A DNA stretch of 64,000 nt from DASUXA01 sp036378155 (lineage in GTDB: Bacteria > Actinomycetota > Actinomycetes > Mycobacteriales > Micromonosporaceae). A program made the position numbers and the translations under genes. Every line of letters starts with the position of its first letter. The first letter of the stretch is position 1. Positions 24,457 to 32,658 of this stretch are shown here, piece after piece. The DNA lies in assembly GCA_036378155.1 (NCBI GenBank), contig DASUXA010000082.1, positions 1-64,000 of the forward strand, in the 5' to 3' direction. A model generated the notes under the pieces. It searched no databases. It was not told the origin of the DNA and saw only the letters and a list, made by a program, of their open reading frames with translations.

Positions 24457-24899
24457 GACTGGGTCAGCCGGTCCAGCAGGGCCATCGCGTCGACGATCAG
24501 GTGCCGTTCCTGCTCGGTGTACCGGTCCTGCATGGCGCGGGCCAGCCACTCCTGGCGGGCCTGCCGGTCCCCTTCGGCACGGTCGCGCCCGGCGGCGGTC
24601 AGGGTGACGACCTGGCGGCGGCCGTCCTCCGGGTCGGGGGCGCGTTGGATCAGCCCACGCTGGTCGAGCGCGGCCAGGGTGGCTGCCATCGACTGGGGGC
24701 GTACCCCTTCGGCGACCGCCAGACCGCTGGCCGACGCCGGTCCGGACTTGTACAGCCGCAGCAGCACCGACGCCTGGGACGGGGTGAGGTCGTCGCTGCC
24801 GGCGAGTTCCTTCAGCCGCCGCCGTAGTCGGCCGAACACGACGCGGACGTCGTTCGCGGCGCGTACGGCGAGCGCCGAGACGTCGCGGTTCTCGTCCAT
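24453..24899 (-). CDS. MarR family transcriptional regulator
   Basis: A 148-residue winged-helix repressor. DLTPSQASVLLRLYKSG, then MAATLAALDQRGLIQRAPDPEDGRR gives the recognition helix and wing, and the C-terminal helices dimerise. It is the first gene of a unit with the MFS efflux gene, overlapping it by four bases. Upstream are TAGGGT 7 nt before ATG 24899 and the dyad TCAGTTCCAACTGA at 24919-24932, which fits autoregulation with control of the pump. Confidence 0.9.
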   Translation of the reverse strand: MDENRDVSALAVRAANDVRVVFGRLRRRLKELAGSDDLTPSQASVLLRLYKSGPASASGLAVAEGVRPQSMAATLAALDQRGLIQRAPDPEDGRRQVVTLTAAGRDRAEGDRQARQEWLARAMQDRYTEQERHLIVDAMALLDRLTQS

Positions 24900-24906
24900 G
24901 CCGCCA

Positions 24907-24932
24907 ACCCTAGAACGTTCAGTTCCAACTGA
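24907..24932 (-). promoter_or_regulatory. Leaderless -10 box and MarR operator candidate
   Basis: TAGGGT (24907-24912, minus strand) lies 7 nt upstream of the MarR ATG. TCAGTTCCAACTGA (24919-24932) is a 6-bp dyad with a 2-base centre placed just upstream of that -10 box, where a bound MarR dimer would block RNA polymerase. Confidence 0.5.
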
Positions 24933-25081
24933 CCAGTCTGGGCTGTACAGTTCGGGCTGGGTGACCGGGGACGGTCATCGACGCGCGCCGCTGCGATCGC
25001 CGGCCGTGGCGCACGCGATGATCAGGGCGGCGACGGCCGGCGGGTCGTCGGCGGCCGCAGGCAGGACGGGACAGCCGGACC

Positions 25082-25108
25082 GGCTGTGACCGCCCGCCGG
25101 TCACAGCC
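25082..25108 (-). terminator. Hairpin overlapping the Nudix gene stop codon
   Basis: GGCTGTGACC and GGTCACAGCC are exact reverse complements around a 7-base loop. The stem includes the last codons and stop of the minus-strand Nudix gene. No T-tract follows. Confidence 0.45.
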
Positions 25109-25610
25109 CGTCGGGTCCGACCAGCGCCGGGTGGCGTTCGCCGGGCTCGGCGTACCAGGCTGGCGCCTGCGGGTCGCGGGTGGTGTCGATCCGTAGCATC
25201 GACCAGTCGTGCAGCTCGGGCAGGTCGTCCGGGTCGTACCAGCGCACGTCGGTCGCCTCACCGTCGTTCACCCGCGGCTCGCCGCCGACCGCCCGGCAGT
25301 CGAACCACACGTTCAGGTACTCGCACACGTCGCCGTTCGGGTACACCACGCGGTGGGTGGCGGCCCCGCCGAGCCGCTGCACCGCGACATGCACCCCGGT
25401 CTCCTCGTACACTTCGCGGACCACGGCGTCCGCCGGCTGCTCGCCGGGATCCACAGCGCCGGCCGGCAACGACCAGCGACCGTTGTCGCTGCGCCGGATC
25501 AGCAGCACCTGACCGGCATCGTTGCGCACCACCCCGGTGACTCCGGGCAGCAGCAGCAAGTCGGAACCGATGTGGGCGCGCAGGCGGGCGATGTACGGCG
25601 ACAAGGACAC
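25101..25610 (-). CDS. Nudix hydrolase
   Basis: A 169-residue Nudix protein that would hydrolyse a nucleoside diphosphate linked to another moiety. The complete Nudix box GX5EX7REUXEEXGU runs from GAVDPGE to REVYEETGV (residues about 51-73), so it should bind Mg and be active. The substrate cannot be told. GTG 25610 has TAGGGT 6 nt upstream with no ribosome site, so it is probably leaderless. A hairpin covers the stop codon. Confidence 0.9.
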   Translation of the reverse strand: MSLSPYIARLRAHIGSDLLLLPGVTGVVRNDAGQVLLIRRSDNGRWSLPAGAVDPGEQPADAVVREVYEETGVHVAVQRLGGAATHRVVYPNGDVCEYLNVWFDCRAVGGEPRVNDGEATDVRWYDPDDLPELHDWSMLRIDTTRDPQAPAWYAEPGERHPALVGPDGL

Positions 25611-25616
25611 CAGCCG

Positions 25617-25622
25617 ACCCTA
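25617..25622 (-). promoter_or_regulatory. Leaderless -10 box of the Nudix gene
   Basis: TAGGGT on the minus strand lies 6 nt before GTG 25610. Confidence 0.5.
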
Positions 25623-25687
25623 CGGCCCGGCGACGTGGCCGTGCCCGCCGAACGACGGGTCGGCGGGGATACGCTTCAGCCTCCCCC

Positions 25688-26596
25688 GTGACGAAAGAAG
25701 CCACCGTGCCCGACGACGCCACCGGCCTGCACGCCGACGCCGCGACCCTGCGCGCGGACTGCGCACGCTGCTTCGCGCTGTGCTGCGTCGCCCCGGCGTT
25801 CTGCGCGTCGGCGGACTTCGCCGTCGACAAACCGGCCGGGCGGCCGTGCCCGAATCTGGCGGCGGACTTCCGCTGCAGCGTTCACAACCGGCTGCGCGGG
25901 CACGGTTTCGCCGGTTGCGCCGTATATGACTGTTTCGGCGCTGGACAGCAGGTCGCCCAGGTCACGTTCGACGGGCGCAACTGGCGGGAGGACCCGTCGC
26001 TCGCCGAACCGATGTTCGCCGTGTTCGCGATCATGCGGCAGCTCCACGAGCTGCTGTGGCACCTGGCCGAGGCGTGGACGCTGCCGGCAGCCGAGCCGTT
26101 GCGCGCCCGGCTGCGCGCGGTGTACGACGAGACGCGGCGGCTCACCCACGGGCAGCCGCAGGCGCTGCTCGCCGTCGACGTCGACACCCTTCACCGGCGG
26201 GTCAATGCGCTGCTGGTACAGGTCAGCGGACGGGCACGGGCCGGGGTGCGGCGCCGCGCCGATCGGCGCGGCGCCGACCTGATCGGGGCCGACCTGCGCG
26301 GCGCGGACCTGTCGGGGGCGAACCTGCGCGGCGCGTACCTCATCGGCGCCGACCTGACCGGTGCGGACCTGCGCCTCGCCGACGTCACCGGCGCCGACCT
26401 GCGAGCGGCGAAGCTGGGCGGGGCGGACCTGCGCGGCGCGCTGTTCGTCACCCAGGCGCAACTCGACGCCGCCGTCGGCGACGCCGGCACCAGGCTGCCG
26501 TCCGGGCGTACCCGGCCCGCGCATTGGTCGCGGTCAGGTCAGCCGCCCCGCAGCGGCGACCGGCGGGACCCCGATGGCAGGAAGAGCGTGGCGTGA
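25688..26596 (+). CDS. Pentapeptide-repeat protein with N-terminal cysteine-rich domain
   Basis: A 302-residue protein. The N-terminal about 90 residues have [22 protein letters not shown] and [10 protein letters not shown], a cysteine pattern reminiscent of YkgJ-type metal-chelating domains. Residues about 195-255 contain roughly a dozen A(D/N)LxG-type pentapeptides ([19 protein letters not shown]), which fold into a right-handed beta-helix. The last 40 residues are disordered and charged. Metal binding is inference. Start: GTG 25688; GTG 25706 is an alternative. Confidence 0.8.
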   Translation: MTKEATVPDDATGLHADAATLRADCARCFALCCVAPAFCASADFAVDKPAGRPCPNLAADFRCSVHNRLRGHGFAGCAVYDCFGAGQQVAQVTFDGRNWREDPSLAEPMFAVFAIMRQLHELLWHLAEAWTLPAAEPLRARLRAVYDETRRLTHGQPQALLAVDVDTLHRRVNALLVQVSGRARAGVRRRADRRGADLIGADLRGADLSGANLRGAYLIGADLTGADLRLADVTGADLRAAKLGGADLRGALFVTQAQLDAAVGDAGTRLPSGRTRPAHWSRSGQPPRSGDRRDPDGRKSVA

Positions 26597-26645
26597 GGAG
26601 GGACGAGCCCGCGGCCGTCGTGGCTGCCCCCGACGTCGGCTGCGG

Positions 26646-26687
26646 CGAGGGCCCGACGTGAGACGCCGAGGGCCCGACGTGAGGCGG
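26646..26687 (+). repeat. 21-nt tandem duplication of a start region
   Basis: Positions 26646-26666 and 26667-26687 match at 19 of 21 bases. Each copy carries GAGGG, a 6-nt spacer and GTG, so the ribosome site and start codon of the following MFS gene are duplicated in frame. Translation could begin at either GTG (26658 or 26679). Confidence 0.65.
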
Positions 26688-27953
26688 CGGGCGCCGTTCA
26701 CGGCGCTGCTGAGCGCCTACGCCGTCTCGGTCGCCGGTACATCGATGTCGGCGATCGCTGTTCCGTGGCTGGTGCTGACCGCCACCGGCAGCGCGGCGAG
26801 CACCGGTGTGGTGACGTTCGCCGAGATGGCCCCGTACGTGGCCGCGCAGGCGCTGGCCGGTCCGCTGGTCGACCGGCTCGGGCTGCGTCGCTGTGTCAGC
26901 CTCGGCAACGTCGCCGCCGCCGTCACCGTCGGCGCGATCCCCGCCATGTCCGCCACGGGCAGCCTGTCGCTGCCGGTACTGGCTGCCCTGGTCGCCGTCG
27001 CCGGCGCGATCCGGGGCGGCGCGGACTGCGCCAACACCGCTCTGGTACCGGCGACCGCCACCCTCGGCGGCATCGCCCTGGAACGCGCCGCCGGTCTGAA
27101 CTCCGCCGCGAACCGTAGCGCGCTGCTGCTCGGCGCCCCGCTGGCCGGCGCGTTGATCACCGTCACCGACCCGGCGCTGGTGGTCGCGATCGACGCGGCG
27201 ACGTTCGCCGCGGCCGCCGTGGTCACCGCGATCTGGGTCCGGGTACCGGCGGCGGCGCCGACCACCGCCGCAGGCGGATCAGCTGTGCGCCGCTACGTCC
27301 GCGACCTTGCCGACGGGCTGCGATTCCTGCGCGGCGACCGGCTGCTGCTGGGCATCATCACCATGGTCGCCGTGTCCAACCTGCTCGACCAGGGCCTGTC
27401 GGCCGTGATGCTGCCGGTCTGGGTCCGCGACACGGTCGGCACCCCCGCCGCGCTCGGCGTCGTCGCCGCCGTCGGCGGGCTCGGCAGCGTCGCGGGCAAC
27501 CTGATCGGCGCGTGGTTGGGACCGCGGCTGTCCAGACGCGCCCTGTACAGCGTCGGCTACCTGGTCGGCGGATCGCCCCGGTTCGTCGGGTTCGCGTTGC
27601 TCGCCTCGCTGACCCCGGTGCTGGTCGTCACCGGGGTCACCGAGGTGTTCGCCGGGTCGCTGAACACGGTGATCAGCGCGACCGCGTTCGAGCGGATCCC
27701 CGCCGACCTGCGTGCCCGCGTGCTCGGCACGGTACGGGCCAGCGCCTGGCTCGGCATCCCGTTGGGGGCGCTGGTCGCCGGGTGCACGGTGCAAGCCGTC
27801 GGTGTGCGCGACGCCCTGCTCGGGTTCGGCGCGGTGTATCTGGTGACGACCCTGGCGCCGTTCGTGTTCCCGGCGTGGCGGCAGATGCGTCGACCGGCGA
27901 GCGTCCCGGTCGACGCGACGGACGTCGCCGTGACGCAGGCGTCCGCGTCCTGA
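26679..27953 (+). CDS. MFS transporter
   Basis: A 424-residue permease (431 if read from GTG 26658). FTALLSAYAVSVAGTSMSAIAVPWL begins helix 1 and is a signature of the MFS_3/enterobactin-exporter-like group; LVDRLGLRR is the 2-3 loop and GPRLSRRALY the central loop motif. About 12 helices are expected. Substrate unknown. It is convergent with the DHFR-like gene, 12 bases apart. The doubled start region is described separately. Confidence 0.83.
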   Translation: MRRRAPFTALLSAYAVSVAGTSMSAIAVPWLVLTATGSAASTGVVTFAEMAPYVAAQALAGPLVDRLGLRRCVSLGNVAAAVTVGAIPAMSATGSLSLPVLAALVAVAGAIRGGADCANTALVPATATLGGIALERAAGLNSAANRSALLLGAPLAGALITVTDPALVVAIDAATFAAAAVVTAIWVRVPAAAPTTAAGGSAVRRYVRDLADGLRFLRGDRLLLGIITMVAVSNLLDQGLSAVMLPVWVRDTVGTPAALGVVAAVGGLGSVAGNLIGAWLGPRLSRRALYSVGYLVGGSPRFVGFALLASLTPVLVVTGVTEVFAGSLNTVISATAFERIPADLRARVLGTVRASAWLGIPLGALVAGCTVQAVGVRDALLGFGAVYLVTTLAPFVFPAWRQMRRPASVPVDATDVAVTQASAS

Positions 27954-27965
27954 CCACACGGTGGG

Positions 27966-28526
27966 CTACCGGGGCGGGCGCACCGTGTAGGTGAGCGTGG
28001 CGAACGGGCCGGAGCGGGCCACCGATGCCAGGCTCAGCCGTGACGACGTCAACCGCCGCGGCAGCAGCGGCGCGCCGGCGCCCAACGTCGCCGGCGCGAC
28101 CGTCAGGATGATCTCGTCGAGCAGCCCGTGGTCGGCGAACGAACCGACCAGCTCCCCGCCGCCGACCAGCCAAATGTCGCGGCCGCCGGCGGCGGCGGCC
28201 ATCTGCCGGTGGACCGGCCGCACATCGCCGGCGACGAACGTGACCGGCGCCTGCGGGATCGACGGCAGGTCGCGGTGGGTGAACACCCAGCACGGGGTGT
28301 CGCCGTACCAGCCGCGCCACCTGTCGGGCTGTTCGACGAGCTTCTCGTTGGCGAGGATCCACTCGTAGGTGGCCGCGCCCATGGCGAACGCGCCGATGCC
28401 GGCGAAGAACTCGGCGAACTGCGTGTCGCCGGGCTGCTCCACCTCGAACAGCCAGTCCAGCGAGTGCCGCTGGTCGGCGATGTACCCGTCGATGCTGGTC
28501 GCGGTGTAGTACGTGGTGGTGGTCAC
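27966..28526 (-). CDS. Dihydrofolate reductase family protein (RibD C-terminal-like)
   Basis: A 186-residue NADPH-binding protein. TTTTYYTATSIDGYIADQ at the start, AFAMGAATYEW and DIWLVGGGELVGSF match the RibD_C/dihydrofolate-reductase-like family that is common in actinomycetes and includes deaminase-reductase proteins. True folate reductase activity is not implied. I chose GTG 28526 because the homology begins with VTTTTYY; the reading frame extends 15 codons upstream without family similarity. Confidence 0.8.
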   Translation of the reverse strand: MTTTTYYTATSIDGYIADQRHSLDWLFEVEQPGDTQFAEFFAGIGAFAMGAATYEWILANEKLVEQPDRWRGWYGDTPCWVFTHRDLPSIPQAPVTFVAGDVRPVHRQMAAAAGGRDIWLVGGGELVGSFADHGLLDEIILTVAPATLGAGAPLLPRRLTSSRLSLASVARSGPFATLTYTVRPPR

Positions 28527-28584
28527 CGGCTCACCCTGGCACCGCCCACCGACAGAAATCGGCGGCGTCACGATCCGCCTGGCG

Positions 28585-29304
28585 TCACAACCGCACCGCC
28601 GCGATCCACAGGTGCAGCGGTACCCGCAGCGCCGTCCCGTCGCGGCGCACCGCCACCGGTTCCCGCAGCGCCTCGATCAGCAGACCGGCGTCCTCCAGCG
28701 CCCCGGTGTACGCCTGCAGCGGACGTTCCCAGCCGTGGAACACCATCCGCATCCCGTCCTGCTCCACCTCCTCGCGGAAGCGGCGCGGCACGAAGTAGTC
28801 CCGCTCGAACACCTGGCCCTCGCCCGGTGCGTCGCCCGGGAACGACCCGACGTTGGTCACCGGATGGGTGACCGCCAGCACCAGCCGCCCGCCGGCCGAC
28901 AGCACCCGTCCCGCCTGGCGCACCGACCCCGGCAGGTCGTCCACGTCCATCAACGTGTTGTACGCCACGACCAGGTCGAACGCGCCGTCGTCGAACGGCA
29001 GGTCGGCGGCGTCGGCCAGCAGGTACGTGCCGGTCGGGTCGGCGTCGCGGGCCGCGGCCAGCAGCGTCGGCGACGCATCCACCCCGGTCACGGTGTGACC
29101 CCGACCGGCCAGGTCCCGCGCCACCCGACCCTCGCCGCAACCCAGGTCCAAAGTGGCCCGACCCGGTGGCGGTACCAGATGGAAGAACGCGTCGCGGTAC
29201 CGCCAGTACGAATCGAAACCGGGCCGGCGCGCCCACCCGATCCAGTTGTGTGCCTGCTGCTCCCAGTCCCATCCGGTATCCGTCAATGCCTGCTCCATCG
29301 CCAT
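28585..29304 (-). CDS. Class I SAM-dependent methyltransferase
   Basis: A 239-residue methyltransferase. TLDLGCGEGRVARDLA is motif I for S-adenosylmethionine binding, VTGVDAS the acidic residue after strand 2, and FDLVVAYNTLMDVDD motif post II. The C-terminal half contains FERDYFVPRRF, typical of small-molecule methyltransferases of the UbiE/COQ5-like group. Substrate unknown. ATG 29304 has GAAGG 5-6 nt upstream. It is divergent from the ADP-ribosylglycohydrolase remnant. Confidence 0.87.
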   Translation of the reverse strand: MAMEQALTDTGWDWEQQAHNWIGWARRPGFDSYWRYRDAFFHLVPPPGRATLDLGCGEGRVARDLAGRGHTVTGVDASPTLLAAARDADPTGTYLLADAADLPFDDGAFDLVVAYNTLMDVDDLPGSVRQAGRVLSAGGRLVLAVTHPVTNVGSFPGDAPGEGQVFERDYFVPRRFREEVEQDGMRMVFHGWERPLQAYTGALEDAGLLIEALREPVAVRRDGTALRVPLHLWIAAVRL

Positions 29305-29455
29305 GCGCCCCTTCCCCGGTGGAGCGGTCAGTGAAGCACAGCCGTTCGACCGGCACAGGCAACCGGGTGTCGGCGGCGCCGCACCGCCGCGCACATAGAC
29401 TGGGGCCGGTGACGTACCGCGTCATGTCACCGCCGGCGGCTACCATCGCCGCGCT

Positions 29456-29471
29456 CACCCGACATCGGGTG
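29456..29471. promoter_or_regulatory. Short dyad upstream of the ADP-ribosylglycohydrolase remnant
   Basis: CACCCGA and TCGGGTG are reverse complements across CA, 25 bases before the start of the plus-strand pseudogene. It may be an operator or leader hairpin of the once-intact gene. Confidence 0.3.
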
Positions 29472-29496
29472 CGCCTCGCGAGCGGGGGGAGTGACG

Positions 29497-30044
29497 GTGG
29501 CGTCGCTGAACGACCGGCAGACCGATCGGGTCGCCGGGGTCCTGCTGACCGCCGCGTGCGGCGACGCCCTCGGCGTGCCGTACGAGTTCCAACCCGCGCT
29601 CGACGCCGACCAGCAACCCGAGATACGCGGCGGCGGGCTCGGCCCGTACGCGCCCGGCGAGTACAGCGACGACACCCAGATGACGGTGTGCGTGGCGCGG
29701 GTGTCGGCGACCGGGGCGGACCTGCGCGGCGACGACGCCCTCGACGAGGTCGCGGGCAACTTCCTGGCGTGGCACGCCGACGGTGCCAGCGACATCGGGG
29801 TCCAGACCCGGCGGGTACTGGCCGCGGCCGCGTCCCGCCCCGGCACGCGACCCGCCACGGCGATGCGCCACGCAGCAGCCGACCTGCACCGCGCCACCGG
29901 ACGCAGCGCCGGCAACGGATCGCTGATGCGCACCGCCCCGGTGGCGCTGGCATACCTGCGCCGGGGCTACACGCCGACGACCTGGTGCGGTTGGCGGTGC
30001 GTACCGCCGGCGGCGGCGACCGGGCAGGCGACACCGACCCGTAG
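29497..30044 (+). pseudogene. Truncated ADP-ribosylglycohydrolase
   Basis: The first about 155 codons encode a good N-terminal half of the ADP-ribosylglycohydrolase family, enzymes that remove ADP-ribose from proteins or DNA: TACGDALGVPYEF, the metal-binding EYSDDTQMT and GNGSLMRTAPVALAYL. After about 29965 the family sequence stops; a short stretch in another frame (DDLVRLAVRTAGGGD, ending at a TAG near 30044) may be a remnant. The C-terminal half with the second metal-binding Asp motif is absent, and a convergent gene starts at 30048. GGGGGA lies 6 nt before GTG 29497. Confidence 0.6.
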
Positions 30045-30047
30045 CGG

Positions 30048-30773
30048 TCAGGTCGCGCCGCCGTGCAGCAGCCGCCCGTCGAGCCCGAGGTGGTGGGCGA
30101 GCGCATCCCGTCCGCAGTCGGTGACGGCGACGGCACGGGTACTGCCGATCCGCCTGATCCAGCCGGCGTCGAACGCGTGGCGGCACAGCGCCGCCCCGAC
30201 GGTGCCGGCCAAGTGCGGTCGCCGTTGCGTCCAGTCCACGCAGGACCGCACGAACGGCCGCCGGCCCGCCGGCGCGGTGTCGATGCCGAGCTCGGCGAGC
30301 CAGCTGCAGCCGGTCGCCGTCACCGTCAAGCCGCGGTCCCAGGCGAGCAGGCCTCGCCGGGTCATCGCGTCGGTGATCGCCACACCGAGGACCCCGGCAA
30401 GATGGTCGTAGCAGGTGCGTGCCTGCGCCAACGCCCGACGCCGGCTGTGCGCCGACAGGGTGCGCACCGGCGCGGGCCGATGCCCGGCCGCCGCCGCGAC
30501 CGATTCGACGGTCGCCGCCACATCCCCGTCCGCCAGCCGCAGGTACCGGTGCCTGCCTTGCCGCTGCGCGGCCAGCAGCCCCCCGTCGACCAGCAGATCG
30601 ACGTGTTCGCTGGCGGTCGAGACGGCGACGCCGCTGTGCCGGGCCAGTTCGGTCACCGTCCAGGCACGCCCGTCCAGCAGCGCCAGCACGATCGCGGCGC
30701 GGGTACGGTCGGCCAGCAACGCGGCCCACGAGGCGAGGGCGGCGCTGCCGCCGTACGGGTCGGCATCCGGCAT
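30048..30773 (-). CDS. ArsR-type winged-helix transcriptional regulator
   Basis: A 241-residue regulator. LLADRTRAAIVLALLDGRAWTVTELARHSGVAVSTASEHV is read here as two parts: the ArsR helix-turn-helix and its recognition helix; HRYLRLADGDVA gives the wing. No ArsR metal-site cysteines are evident. The long C-terminal part (about 130 residues with conserved C, W and H) is typical of a larger actinomycete subgroup. ATG 30773 is preferred. It is divergent from the flavin reductase gene, 65 bases apart, and may control it. Confidence 0.83.
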   Translation of the reverse strand: MPDADPYGGSAALASWAALLADRTRAAIVLALLDGRAWTVTELARHSGVAVSTASEHVDLLVDGGLLAAQRQGRHRYLRLADGDVAATVESVAAAAGHRPAPVRTLSAHSRRRALAQARTCYDHLAGVLGVAITDAMTRRGLLAWDRGLTVTATGCSWLAELGIDTAPAGRRPFVRSCVDWTQRRPHLAGTVGAALCRHAFDAGWIRRIGSTRAVAVTDCGRDALAHHLGLDGRLLHGGAT

Positions 30774-30825
30774 ACCCGCATCATGTCCCAGCGACGCTTC
30801 GGCGCCCACCGAACCGTGCGCCGCC

Positions 30826-30831
30826 TAGCGT
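30826..30831 (+). promoter_or_regulatory. Leaderless -10 box of the flavin reductase gene
   Basis: TAGCGT lies 7 nt before ATG 30839, in the gap shared with the divergent ArsR-type gene. Confidence 0.5.
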
Positions 30832-30838
30832 CGCCGTC

Positions 30839-31531
30839 ATGAGCAGCCCGCACACGATCGACACGGCCCGCCACGTCACGATCAGCCCGAAGATCCTGTA
30901 CTTCGGCACCCCGGTGGTGCTGTTGAGCACGGAGAACGACGACGGCGGCGCGAACCTCGCCCCGATGTCGTCGGCGTGGGCGCTCGGCCACGTCGTCGTC
31001 CTCGGACTCGGCGCCGACGGACACACCTCGTACAACCTGGCCCGCCGCGGCGACCTGGTGATCAACCTGCCGACGGCGGACCAGTGGCAGGCGGTGGAAC
31101 GACTGGCGCCGCTGACCGGGCGGTACCCGGTGCCGCAGCACAAGCCGACGCACCGGTTCGAGCCGGCGAAGTTCGCCGCCGCCGGGCTCACCCCGCAACC
31201 GTCCGATCTGGTCCGCCCGCCCCGGGTAGCCGAATGCCCGCTGCAGTTGGAGGCCCGCTGCGCCGCCATCCGTACCGACGCCGGCGGCGACTTCGTCATC
31301 GTCGAGGCGCAGGTGCTCGCCGTGCACGCCGATCCCCGGATCGTGGTACCCGGCACCGCGCACATCGACCCGGCGGCGTGGCATCCGCTGATCTACAACT
31401 TCCGGCACTACTTCGGGCTGGGCCCCCAGCTCGGGTACACCTACCGGTCCGACACGCCACGCGCCGCACGCGCCCCCCGCGGGTGCGCGCCGGATCCCGG
31501 CGAGGCGGGTCGTACCAGGCCGGACTGGTAG
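30839..31531 (+). CDS. Flavin reductase family (split-barrel FMN-binding) protein
   Basis: A 230-residue protein with the split-barrel FMN-binding fold. KILYFGTPVVLLSTEN and NLAPMSSAWALGHVV match the flavin-reductase-like group that uses NAD(P)H to reduce FMN or a small substrate; SYNLARRGDLVINLP follows. TAGCGT lies 7 nt before ATG 30839, with no ribosome site. The divergent ArsR-type gene is the likely regulator. Confidence 0.83.
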   Translation: MSSPHTIDTARHVTISPKILYFGTPVVLLSTENDDGGANLAPMSSAWALGHVVVLGLGADGHTSYNLARRGDLVINLPTADQWQAVERLAPLTGRYPVPQHKPTHRFEPAKFAAAGLTPQPSDLVRPPRVAECPLQLEARCAAIRTDAGGDFVIVEAQVLAVHADPRIVVPGTAHIDPAAWHPLIYNFRHYFGLGPQLGYTYRSDTPRAARAPRGCAPDPGEAGRTRPDW

Positions 31532-31609
31532 GCGAACACCACCAGTTGAGCCGGTCCCGGGCACGTAACTTCACCATGGCGCAACTCCCGCCTACGCCGC
31601 TGGTCGTAG

Positions 31610-32524
31610 TCACCGCTGGTACAGCCACGATTCGATGAGGCTCGCCTCGATCGAGTCGCGGCGCAGCCCACCCGAGCCGGCCAGCCACGCACCCAGCTCA
31701 GCGCGGGTGAACCAGCGTGCCTCGGCCAGTTCGTCGCCGTCGACACGCAGCGTGTCGTCGACGGCGACGGCGCGGAAGCCGACCATCAGCCCGGCTGGGA
31801 ACGGCCACGCCTGCGACGCCTGGTAGCGCACCTCACCCAGGCGCACCCCGGCTTCCTCCGCCGCTTCGCGGCGCACCGCGTCCTCCAGGCTTTCACCGAT
31901 CTCCACGAACCCGGCGAGGGTCGCGTACCGCCCGGGCGCCGCGCCCCGGTGCCGCGCCAGCAGACACCGCTCGGGTGTGCCCGGCGCCTCCACCAGCATG
32001 ATCACGGCCGGTTCGATGCGGGGGAACAGCAGGTGACCACAGTCGTCGTTGGGGCACTGCCGCTGGTGACCGCCGTGGGTGGGGCGGGTCGCGGCGCCGC
32101 AACGACCACAGAACCGGTGGTGACGGGACCAGTGCAGGATGCCGCGCGCATAGGCGAGCACCGCCGCTTCGTCGGCGGGCAGCGTGCCGGCCAGGGCACG
32201 CACGTCCAGCACCGCGCTCGCGCCGGCGACCGCGACCGCGTCGGATTCGCTGAGGTCGGACAGGTCGACCGCGAACACCGCCTGTTCACCGTCCACACCG
32301 AGGAACACCGGCGGGCCGGCGGCGTCCAGCAGCGCCGCCCGGCCGCCCGGGGTCGCCACGGGCCGGGGCGGGTCGCCCGCCACCAGGCACCGGTCCCGCC
32401 ACATCGGCACCAGCCGCGCGGTGGTCAACCGGTCGGCGACCCACCCCGGGTCGCCGCGGCGGGCGCTGGCCCGGTCCAGCCACGCCCCGCAGTACGGCAG
32501 CGGCTCACTGACCTGAACGTCCAC
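31610..32524 (-). CDS. nudC: NAD(+) diphosphatase
   Basis: A 304-residue NudC homologue that hydrolyses NAD(H) and removes NAD caps from RNA. It has the zinc ribbon (FCGRCGA, then CPNDDCGH), the Nudix box from GFVEIGE to REAAEEAGV, and the diagnostic SQAWPFPAGLM motif that follows it in NudC. Length and domain order are normal. I chose GTG 32524 because GGGGGA lies about 5 nt upstream; ATG 32542 would add six residues. Confidence 0.92.
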   Translation of the reverse strand: MDVQVSEPLPYCGAWLDRASARRGDPGWVADRLTTARLVPMWRDRCLVAGDPPRPVATPGGRAALLDAAGPPVFLGVDGEQAVFAVDLSDLSESDAVAVAGASAVLDVRALAGTLPADEAAVLAYARGILHWSRHHRFCGRCGAATRPTHGGHQRQCPNDDCGHLLFPRIEPAVIMLVEAPGTPERCLLARHRGAAPGRYATLAGFVEIGESLEDAVRREAAEEAGVRLGEVRYQASQAWPFPAGLMVGFRAVAVDDTLRVDGDELAEARWFTRAELGAWLAGSGGLRRDSIEASLIESWLYQR

Positions 32525-32644
32525 GCTGATCCCCCTCGGCATGTCGACGCGGCGCAACCGACCCTATGCGCTCGCACCGACATCGCCACGACACCCGCCC
32601 GGCGACACCACACGACCGGGCCGGGCGGTGTCGGTACCGGGTTC

Positions 32645-32650
32645 TAGCAT
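32645..32650 (+). promoter_or_regulatory. Leaderless -10 box of the coiled-coil gene
   Basis: TAGCAT lies 8 nt before ATG 32659. Confidence 0.45.
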
Positions 32651-32658
32651 CGGTGGCC

